From: Forficula auricularia
Taxonomy: Eukaryota > Arthropoda > Insecta > Dermaptera > Forficulidae
Reading direction: 5' to 3'
DNA: 64,000 bases
Assembly (NCBI GenBank): GCA_024734495.1
Contig: JALMQS010000881.1
Location: 1-64,000, forward strand
Shown here: positions 34,901-46,900 of the stretch, one piece after another
How the letters are laid out: the number at the start of each line of letters is the position of its first letter
Position numbering within the stretch: position 1 is the stretch's first letter
The notes under the pieces: model-generated
What the model was told of the DNA's origin: nothing
Database searches by the model: none
Seen by the model: only the letters and a program-made list of their open reading frames with translations
Program-made: the position numbers and the translations under genes

Positions 34901-37900
34901 ACGTTTTATACAATTTTATTTATTTTCTTAGAAAGCGAAATAAGTAGGTTATAAGGAAAGGCAGTCCATAAATTATTTAAATTTTATTCAATTTCCGACG
35001 TTTCGAAGACTTTTTTCTCTCCTTCTTCAGGGTATTGAATAGTTATTGATGAAGGAGAGACAAATGGGAACCGAGTTTAACTCACCCATCAATAACTGTT
35101 CAATGGCATGAAGAAGGAGAGAAAAACGTCGGAAATTGAATAAAATTTAAATAATTTATGTAATAATAAAACTTGAGCGGGATGCGAGGTGGGTTTCACA
35201 AAAAAAGAAATAATTCTTTTTTTGTCAAACCTGCCACGCATCTTGCTCAAGTTTTATTATTATATTAAAATGTTTCACCTAGAACCAACACCTAACTCCT
35301 TAAAAGTTATAAATAATTTATGGACTGCCTTTCATTATAACCTAATTACTTTTTATACATTTTTTTATTTCTTTAAGAAACACAGAGTAAAGTGCAAGGA
35401 GATAATTTTTGACCGAAAATCGTCCTCAACATCTTCATAATTTTTACGGTCGATCAGCAAATTCTAACAATTGTAAGTAGAAATTTAATGACACACCAAG
35501 TGCCTTTTCTTTTAAAATATGTATTCTGATTGCTATAATAATGAATGTAAAAATAATTAATCTATTTATTTGAAACAGATGAAAAATCTTAAAAATGTGT
35601 AATAAAAAATAATAATCATAAAAATATTTTAAGGACGTTCCCTAATAAATCGATTTTCTTGAAATCCTTTTAAAACTTTGAATACACATATTTATAAGTG
35701 TTCTTTATACGTAGAAATTTTTTCAATAGTCCTTGCGGCACTAAATTTGTAAATATTGACCAGTGAAATTTGCAAATTTAACACGCGAACTGATGTTAAA
35801 GCGACAGTTTCATTAAATAACAATCGTAATTTTCGTGAAATTATTTTGTAAAACTGAGAATCATTAACTGAAGATATAACAAATATTTTTCTGTTAAAAT
35901 AATTGTATCAAGCGGTATTCGTTTTGAATGAAAAATGTTAAAAGTTAGGTACTTTTGATGGTTTTCATTTTTTCTGTCATGGCATGGCAAGTGAGAGTTG
36001 GTGACTTGGCAACGTCGCACTAAAATCACTCAATTTTTCCATATCTAAAAAACTTCTGCAGCTGCCATTTGAGATTTTTTAGCTAATTCTCTCAACGTAA
36101 CTATACTGTTTTCATCTGGAATTTCGCATTGAGCTGTTTCATGAAGTGTTTTTTTTTATTCTTTGTCTTTAAGCGTCGGTAAGAATGCAATGTTGCCAGA
36201 TCCAAGAAACGACGCAGTGAAAATATTTTTGCCTGAGAATAGGGGAAAGAGCGAACTGCATCTGAGCTATATTAGGGACCGTCCTTAAATCTTCATTCAA
36301 TATTAATGATGATCATATTCACAAAATGTTTTTGTATTTTGCCAATTAAATTGCATATCTAAAGTCATTAACTAAAAAAAATCTAATAAATTTCATATAT
36401 GAAAAAAGTATATTTTTAAGAAGATTTTTAAATACAAACCCTGAAAATGAGCCTCCATCACAAGGTGAAAGTATTTCAATTGACCCTCTTCCTGAACTAT
36501 GAGGACTTGAAAGCTGCGTTGACGAAGGGAAACTATCTTCTTCTATAAGAAGACTCTGAACTGTGGGTGTTAGCTGATGGACCACAGGTGACATATAAGG
36601 AATATCTCCTTTTTCAAGGGATTCACAAACGAATTCATCTAGGAACGATAACGATAGATCTATTGAATTCGTTGGATCTTCTTCACATAACAAATCTTTC
36701 CTAAACAAAAAGCATATCATTAATTTTAATTCTAGAAATATAATAAATAGATTGTTACTTGGCAAACTGTCTAAGTCTAAATTCAATTTATTTTAATAGA
36801 AAAGTTTTTATATTGCCAAATATAGCAGAGTTGTTGATTTATGAAGAGAAACAAAGAGGTTGTCTTCTGCTTGATGCAAATAAACATAGACACATATATA
36901 TCGAAATTATATATCTGTATATACATTATTTATTTGTTTGTACTATAGTTTCGAAGGCTTGGCCCTCATCAACAGAATATTATTTCTCATGGGATCAGTA
37001 TCGCGTGGATATTGAAAATTTTTCTTCTTTCTCAGCTGGTTGGCCAGGTAGAATTAAATTATTTAAAGAAACCGTATCGAGAAATTAAATTCTACCTGGC
37101 TAACCTAGCTGAGAAAGAAGAAAAAATTTTCAATATAGATAATGATCCATGAAAAATAATATTTAAAATTAAATGACTGATGATGAGGGTCAGGCCTTCG
37201 AAACTATAGTCTCAAACAAATAAATCCTTACCTATATATATCTCAATGTTAACATGTTTGTGTGTAATTTTAAAAATTCCGACAGAGGGCCTAAAGGAGA
37301 GCTTTTTTTGCTATCTTTTTTAAATTTGCTATTTATTTTTAATTGTAAATTCATTAAAGATATTTAACGAGAGGATTACCGAAGGCGGTTAGGCGAAGCC
37401 CCGGACTTGGAAACTTATTACACTTTTAAATTTTATTTTGTTCTTTGTATATTGTTTAATTGTTTGTGAACGTATTTGTGTTTTGTTCATCTTATAGCGT
37501 AAAGCAGGGATACTTATTTTTATTCTTATATTCTTATATTGTTTTAAAAGTATTGGAAATATGCTGAGTTTTTTATATTTATATTTTTGATTTGTTAAAT
37601 AAATTATTTAATTAATAAATGTTTTTTATTTATTTTTTTTTATCTATTTTTTAAGATAAATTTTTTGGGGAAAATCAATCATTCATATGTGGTACAGTAA
37701 AACTAAATTATATCCCAAACAAACTTTTGGCCGATTCGAGGCGCTACCCGCCAGGGCAACCAGTCCGGAGGGTCTAGGTGCAGAGGGCGTGCCGAAGGCA
37801 CGCCCGTAGCAGCTAGTAATGTATACATAGATATATAATTTCGATATATATGTGTGTGTATCTTTATTTGCATCAAGCGGAGGACAACCTCTTTGTTTCT

Positions 37901-40900
37901 TTTTATCAATTTATTTTGTATATAATATAATTAATAAACATTTTTTTATAGGTAAATTCTCACTTGTGAAGTTTTTCGGGATTTTTAAACACCATTGTTC
38001 CATCATGCGAAGGAATTCAATAATCCTAAAAATCTTCACGGTAATAATAAACTTAGAAAATGGCAAGTGAGTCTTTATCAATTACATTTTTTTTTCATTT
38101 AAAGAATTTTAAAAGGGAAACAAAAATCTATTTCCCATCATTGCGAGTTTTGTGGCTAGAGTAAGAAATAAGTTTATAAATATTATATACTGAAATACCC
38201 AAAGACCGAAAAAAATTGACTTAGCATGTCGTGCAATTAAACTATCTATTTATATTTATTTATATATAAAAATTGACATAGTGTTAATTAGTTTTTATGT
38301 AAACGATTAATGAATAAAATAAATGTAAATGAAAGTTGTTATTATTACTAATATATAAATATTTTTAATTATCTGGATTGAATAAAAATTATTATTATAT
38401 TAATAAAATATTCATAATTATCTATAAGAAAATTTTTGAACTTTATTAAAAAAGTGAAATCTCTTAAAATAAGGAAATAGGGTGACGTATAGCCATATCT
38501 GTCCCTCCTTGTATATAAAATAAAATAAAATATTATATAAGGTGATTTGTTTTGTTTTTTCAACTTGAAGATTTTATCTTTTTATTTTATTTATTTATTT
38601 TTTGAATAATTATTTTTACGCTACAAGATAATTGTGACCCTTGTTATAATTTTCCAAAGGGACAATATTTTGAAGAGTTTTTTGATTATTTTCAGAATTA
38701 TTTTGTTTTTGTATGAACATTCTATTTACGAGTATATTTTATTATTTTTTATGAAAATATGATTTATATTTTATAAGAAAATCAAAAGAATTTGAGTTTT
38801 CACTTTGATCTAAAAAGTCTGTTCAACTCAATCTTCCCTTTATTTTATTATATTAAGATAGTTGTTTCACCATATGGGTTTTCATAGGATCTTTTTGAAA
38901 TTTAGACAGATTATTATTTAAATACTTCTGCATCGATTGGTGGCAAAACGAAATTTATGAACAATATAGTTCCGGAGATATTAAATTCCAAAGGTATAGT
39001 TTTTCACTCTTAAACATTGCACTATACAGGATACCGGGAAGTTTACATACATATTTAATTATAATTAAGAAACTCTTCTTACCATTGTTTTAAAAAATTA
39101 AACCAAAATTAAACATTAACTAATACATTTTTTAAAGTTTCTGAGATAATAATAAATAATGAAAAATGTATAATGAAATATTTACACTAAAACAAGCTGG
39201 CAACAGCGCATTTATTTAACCTAGAAAGTGGATTAACTTTATTACTTTTTTGACGTTTTAATGTTGCCAGATTTGTCGAACGAGCACGGGATTGGCTACT
39301 AGTGGTACATAAACAGCAAAAAGTTTTGGGCTTATGAATTATGAATCCTTATTGTCTGTTGTATATACTCTAGCATTAATTTTTTGCTATAATAGTATTG
39401 TCGCGAAACAACTACCTTAAATATATTGGTAAGATTATTAATACTCATTTCATACTTAATTACATATTAATTATTATTTATAGATATAAAAGATATGGAC
39501 AATACCTGTTGGTTTGATTTAATGCTTTGCTGATTGCTGGGGCATGTTTGATTTTTAAAAGAGTATCTTCACAAGAAGTTTTTAAATGGACATATCGAAT
39601 AGAACTCTTTTGAATTTCATGTAGAAAATTTTGTGCATTCTGCGTAATTTCTCCACTATTCATCACTATATCTCTAATTGAACACACTATTTTGGTCAAA
39701 AGGGAAGGAATTTCGTTGTTTTCAAAGTCTTTTGAGTTTCGAAAAATTTTTAAGCCTAATTCGGCCAAAATATCTATTGCTGCTTGGGCGGAATCGTTTT
39801 TATTTTCATTTGCTATATCTAATTCAGTATGAAAATGACTTAAAGTCCACACGTAAAGTCCTAGAATAGATATAGGGACCGTTCGTGAATCAGAATATCT
39901 TCTCAGTTGCTTGAAAATATTTATTCGAGCATAATGAATATTTGGAGCATTTCTAAAAACAATTTTAAAAAATATATATTAGAAATTAAAAGTAAATTAT
40001 TGTTGATAACAAAAATAGAGCAGAGGTGCCGAAATTACACGTATAATACTTTATAAATATATATATACAAGCTGTTCAAGACCAGCATCCACAGATACAT
40101 TCGACTCCTACTCCTCCCCATAAAATCCCCTCTCCTTCTTCTCACGATGGAGGGGCAAACCGAGGCCTTTAGGGGATGCACCTTATTGGTGTAACTCCTT
40201 CTCACATCAATTTCATTAAAAAAAACAACAAAGGGTGCAGAATAAGTTGATGAAATTTTTAAAAAATTCCATCATGGTATCTGGCTGGTCCTTTTCGGTT
40301 AATTTAATGTTGATTGATAAAGCAAAAAAATTTCGAATCAAAGTGAATTGAATAGTTAAGTAGTGCTGTAATTTGATAAAAATATTTACTAAATTTTCTA
40401 TATATTTGATGTGTGTCTAAAATGCGAAAATGTTTTTAAATTATCAATCTAACCACCAAAGCCCCAACATAATAATTGTAAACAAAATTGTTAGATTTTT
40501 AAAGTTAAGACTTACTATTGAGAAGACATTTCATAATTATATTATGAATTGTTTCCACTTGGTCAGGTAAACAGAAAGGTAGAACACTAACTAAGAGAGC
40601 AAGATGCCAATACTGATTTTCATCAGGATATTTTGATATTAATACTAAGATATGTTCAATTTGGTAGCGTATTAAATATTCATTATTTTGACAATTATCT
40701 CGAGCATATTCATAGATATGATAGCATATGGTATAGGCATTCCTTGCATTTGCAATCGAACTAAGAATTGATATGGCTTTACGTTTTATTATATGATCTG
40801 GGTAATCTAAAAGTTCAAAAAACTTTTGTTGCAAATCTATAGTTATTTCAATTTTATGTTGAATATATAATTGTTCTAATAAATCCATTCCTGTATATAT

Positions 40901-43900
40901 AAAAAGAAATATATTAATAATTAAATTATTTAAAAAGGAAAGTTTAAAATAATATTTTATTACATAAAATTACTGTTCTCTGATCGCATCCATGAATTTG
41001 CAAATGAAAATGCCTTAGTAAAATATTCTTTATCTGAAGTTTGGCTTAATATTGCTAAAATACATTGGAATCGAAGAGCTATAACGATATTCATCTCCTT
41101 TGGGATGTTTTCCAAGGAGGTTAATGTGCTTTTTAGAACATGAAGAAGGGCTGGATCTCGATATCCAGACTGCTGTAGTAATCTGGGAAAAAAACACTTG
41201 TTTATTTACTTAATATTGCTAAAGGATGATTATAACATAATAATTTTATATTTATAGTCAGAATTTTGTGTTGTAAATTTCTCTATTATATATTATAGGT
41301 GGGGGTAATCACTTATACTTGATAATATCAATTTTTTTTTTTTTAATATTCTTTAATGTCATTGAGAGATTTTTCGACAACAATGTGCCATCATCAGTCT
41401 GTAAAACACAACACAAATACCTAATACAAAATTGAAATACAACTAAATACAAGGCAGATCAAAAAGTGTGGAATAAGTGAAAAAAGAAAACATTTTTTTG
41501 GCCAAATTCGGTTTTATTTTTCAACATACATTTCTTTTAAGTCGATAGAGCGAGTCCAAAGTTTTTCTAACTTTTTTATTCCGTCCGAAAAGTAATCCTT
41601 CGGAAGCTCTACAAAATAGGCCTCAGTTTCATATATGACTTCCTCATTTGAGTGAAATCGCTTACCGGTGAGCCATCTCTTCAGGTTTGGAAAAAGATAA
41701 AAGTCGCTGGTGACCAGGTCTAGCTGAGGAACTAGTTCAAATCCGATTTAGTGCAATTTTGCTTGCGCAACAAACGATGAATGAGCAGCCGCATTGTAGT
41801 GATGATAGAGATTTTTTTTTCTTCAAACGAGGCCGTTTTTCTGCGAATTCAATTTTCAAACGATCCAATAATGATGAATAATATGCGCCAGTTATGACTA
41901 TCTTTTTCAAGATAGTCGATGAATATTATTCCACGCGCATCCTGAAATACCGAGGCCATAACTTTTCCGGTCCTGAGTTTTTAGACGCTTCGGAGCACTT
42001 TCACCCAGAGAAATCCATTGTTTTGACTCTGATGTGTAGAAATGGATCCATGTTTCATCATTGATTATGAATCGGAGGAAAAACTCCTTCCCGTAAACAT
42101 TGCCAAATTCTGCTGGGAAGTCGTAACATGAATTCGTTTTTGGCCCACTGTGAGCAAATGAAACACCCATTGCGCGCAGAGCTTTTTCATACCCAAAATA
42201 TCATATATGATATTGAACACACTGTCATACGACATCTTTGTGGTCTCAGCTAGCTCCCTCAATTGCCCTTTGGGGTCGTTCAACATAATATTATGAATTT
42301 TTTCGGGGTTTTCTAGTGTTAGAGCTCTTTTAGGCGTCCAGATCGTTCAGCATCATTTGTGCTTGTTAGGCCCAAACGAAAGTAAAAAAAAACATTTTTG
42401 AATCATCTTCATCGAAGGTGCAGAGTACAAATAATACTCATCTAGCTTGGCTTTGGTCTCGGTTATCGTTTTCTTGCGCAAATAATAATGTTTAATCACA
42501 ACACAAAACTCGGGTTTTATCATTTTTTAAAAAACATAGAGGTTGGTTGCTTCTCACTGTTGTGACTTGTAAATGCGAAAACATGAATTGCTGAAATTTT
42601 GACAGCCGTCTAATGAAGAATGAAGTTATTTATAAATGGTTCACAGTGGTGCATACTAGCCACATTTCTTAGGATTATTCCAGACTTTTTGATCTGCCTG
42701 GTATATTATTTATGATAATCTCTCAAACAATGTTAACAGCTGTCGTTAAATACAAACTCACCTCACAGACAATCTTTAAACATAGTTCAAAACAACATTA
42801 AAAAAAACAATTTATTCTACCAGCAATCAAAATATATTCATCCAAGTCCTTTCATGGTTCCTTGTCTAATGGCTATCATTAATGTGTTTCAACACATACA
42901 CACAATTAATTCTATCTTTAATTTAAGCATTTATCAACAAGTACCAATGAGCTAATGAATTAATTATCATTTTTAAATCTTTTTTTAAAAAAATTGATAT
43001 TATCAAGTATACCTGATTATCCCCACATAAAGAGAAATTTACCACTCAAAGATCTGACTATATAAAATTAAATAATTTCTCAGTGGACTGAAGGAAAGTA
43101 GAATAATAATTTTATTACAAATTATTTTGATTAAAATATTTACAAAAGATTTTGTGCCCACAAGAAAATTGTTTGAAATATTTGATGTCGACAAGAACAT
43201 AAGCATAAATAGAAATTGTTTAGTACACCCGGATGCCCCTAGTATTGAATTCACGCACAAAAAAATGTTTGCTCATTAAGTTTAAAAATGTCGGGTATGT
43301 TAAATAGTTAACTTTCGCGGTTCAAATTGCTTTAAAAAAAAAATTAAAACTAACAGTTTAAAAGTTAATTTGTCTAAAAACATAAGTAACTATACTATAA
43401 ATAGAAAAATCAGCGAAAAGGAAAAATGACATTCAATCTAAAGAGCTTATTCGGCGGGAGGATCCGTGGGCTAGTTGGTAAGCCGCTCTTCGCGTAAATG
43501 AGAGAGACACGGGTTCGAGTCCTGTCGGATGCTCAATTTATTTTTCCTTTTCAAAAAATCAAATATAATAAAATAACTTTCTAAATGTAGAATTAACATA
43601 AGAAATTATTGATCACGGTTCAAATTGCTTTAAGTTATTTCATTTTCAATTTTTTTTTTTTTTATAATTGGTTCACAGTATCCCTTGTTTATCGTAAGAG
43701 GCAACTAAAAAGATTTGACTACTCTACCTCGTAAAAAACGCTTGTTACGAGATTCTAAAGAAATGTAGTCCGCCGGATATCACACCTGCATCAAGAGCAC
43801 CGAAGTTTTTAAGGGGAAATTATTGGAAAGGTCAGGGTTGACAAGAGGGATTCTGTAAGTTTTAAATTATTTGTTTGAAAAAGGATAGTTTTTATTTTTA

Positions 43901-46900
43901 ACTTACTCTAATATTGTAATTTGTATCCAGGGTAAACTTATTATTTGTTTGTACTTGTATTCCTTTGGCAATTTATCTTCGATTATTTGTTTTTGGATGT
44001 CACTTAATGCGGGAGCAATATCCATTAAAATACGTGGAGAAATTTTTGAAATTAAATAATATTAAAATGAATATTATAATTATTTAATTTAACTAATAAT
44101 AAACATACTTTTGATAAATCCCTAAGATATAAAATTACTTGAGTAACAACTATCGGGTATTTATCTCCTAACATTGGTAAGATTTGACTAGAAAAATGAG
44201 AACTACTCTCTGGAATAGTTAATAAAAAGTGGTGAAGAGCAATAACCGCTTTACTTCTTACCATTTCCTAAAACAAAAAAAATTAAGTAAATTAAAATTA
44301 GAAACTTGTTGAAAATCTAACAAAAAGATAATTAAACATAACGCTAAGTTTACAAGGCATAAACTCTTTATCTCACAAAGAAGAATATCGATAGTGAAAA
44401 TGCAATAACTCAGTATTACATTTTTTTTTTTTTTTATGAAAATGATGAGAGAAGGAGTTACACCAAAAAGGTGCATTTTCTAAAGGCCTGGGTTGGCCCC
44501 TACGTCGTGAAAAGTAGAAAAAGAGGGGATTTTATGGGATGGGCAGGGGTCGAAGGTATCTGTGGATACGGGTCTTAAACAGCTGAAGGTTATAAGTCGC
44601 GGGGAAGACAGTGCCTGGGAATATTTTTAAATAGCATATTCCAGATATATATGAATTAGTTTTTGACATTGATGCTGTTTTTTTGTACCGTAAACTCTCG
44701 TTTATCCACTTTGCGGCTAATCCATGGTCAATCTCAAGGGAAGAAAAGGTGTTTTAACAACAAAAATTGCTGACGAATTATTTTGTGCAAAAGTACTTAA
44801 CTTTAAAAACTATATAACTATGTGCACACATACATATATTTAACTTGAAAAATAATAAATTTTTAAACCTTCTTATGGAATAAACATTTTTCAAAAGTAT
44901 TCTTGTGTTGATTTGTGTCCTTTTTTGGGGGTTATCCGCGGAATTGTCTTATTCGTGGTAGCCCTTCCACCCAATTCCTCGGATAAACCAGAGTTTATAT
45001 TACCAAAATCACAAAACTTTCTTATTTTATATCAAACGAACAGAAACAATATTTCAGAATTGAAGAGCTTAGTGGATAAACGTTTTAAGTTACAAATAAA
45101 TAAAACTTGAAAAATAAATCTCTTATATCTTATAACCATGTATAAAACTGCCTTTGTTAAAGGTTTATCAAAACCAATGAACAATATATGAAGAAAGGAG
45201 TGGCTAACATGTTTTTCCAGCAAAAAATCTCAATTTTCAAAACTTAACACGTTCATCCAATTAGCTCTATGTAAGCGAAATTAATTGTGCACCACTACAT
45301 GATTGCAGAACTCTTATAAATAGAATATGTTTTATTAAAATTGCTAAACCAATAGCATTTTTTTGAAGAAATGATAGTATATTATTTTTAGTGAAGTGAG
45401 TTTAAAGGATGTGAAATCAACATGAGTAGTTGAGTTGAAAAGGAGGGTTCAGAATTTAAATTGAAAATTATAATCAACTTGTTTTCAAATAGCATTAGGA
45501 ATGTATTTGTAATATTTAAGTTAATTTCATATTAATGCGATTTGTTTTGCAATCCTGTGGAGCTGCATTATTAATTTATTATCTGTCTACATGTAGATTG
45601 GCTCATAGAGTAATATAGGGTGGAAGGCTCCATAAGGAGCCAATGTACTTTAGCGTATATGAGTTACAGAGCTCTCTGGCGAGACCAGGGCGAAAGCATT
45701 GGGCAATAAAATGGCAGAAACGGCTCTCTTCGGGGCAAATTTTGGTGACATTATCAAGAGTAAAAAATGCGCTTATATATATATATATATATATACATAA
45801 AGGGTATATATCTTTTAACCATGACTAAGTCTTTAAATGTTCTTAAGAACTAAGAGTTTTCGCTCTCCAGTCGCTAGAGAGCGCTTTTTCGATATACGGT
45901 AGCCTTCCACTCTATATTACTCTATGGATTGGCTGCTGTAAGCTTGAAAGCTCAGTAAAAGAGCGCAATTTAAAATTACCATTACTATTGCGATATCCTA
46001 TAACATTAAAAAAATCAAAAAAGTTTAGAAAAAGGTATTTTATTTTTAATCAAATGTTTTGTTCAAAATTTCCTTTATCATTTCTAAATATAAATGTGTT
46101 TTTGGGGATGATGATTTTAAAATTGATTTTGAAAATATAAGTGTATAGTGTATTATAATATTAATACATGTATTTACATGATGATAATTGCTTCCTAAAA
46201 GATATATAAATATAAGAAGAGAAATTAATATGAATATAGTTAAATATTTAGTTTAATTATATAGGATTAAAGGACCGACCAAAGTTCCTGTCGTCTGATT
46301 GGCCATCCCAGCCCCTCCATTTACCATCTCCCTTGGTTAGTGGTAAAAAGCATTTACTTTGCGACATACAACCCGCCCTGAGGCAGCCAGAAAAAAGAAA
46401 AATACTACCTTGATCAAAAAGTTTCAGGAATTTATTCAGAAAATCAAAAATACAAATTTATTCATCAAAATCGATATTGTCCCATTCAAAGTACTCCCCA
46501 TCGACTGCAGCGCACTTATGCCAGCACTTGATCCAATCCTCGATACATTTTTTATATTCGGTTTTCGGTTTGGTCATCAGAGTCGTCTGCGATTTTTACG
46601 ATTTTAAAAATGAAATCGTCTTTGGATCAACGAGTTTTAATTAAATTTTGAGTTAAAAACGGTGGGAAAATGTTGAAGAAGTGTTACTCTATCAAAAACA
46701 AACTTTTATTTGGGACTCAAGTTTTCGTGTGTCTGCCGAGGGTGACGAACTCAGTCGACATCAAAAACCGACGAAAACGTTGATAAAATCAAAGAAATGA
46801 TGGCCGAAAACTGTAAATTGACCATTGGAGAGATGGCAGCGAACTTGAACATCGCTTATGAATCCGTTTAAGATATTTTGTTTAATGATTTTGCTTTGAG

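Larger units (their letters stand above)
36828..37920. repeat. Palindromic element with hammerhead-like arms, split by a Helitron
   Basis: Left arm 36828-37075 and right arm 37085-37224 plus 37817-37920 are inverted. Each arm has a core of the ...GAGGG-CCTTCGAAACTATAGT type and module Q at its outer end. Confidence 0.75.

Noticed and set aside
36759..37088. 109-residue plus-strand ORF
   Set aside because: Lies inside a palindromic repeat and overlaps the hammerhead-like arm; no protein similarity seen.
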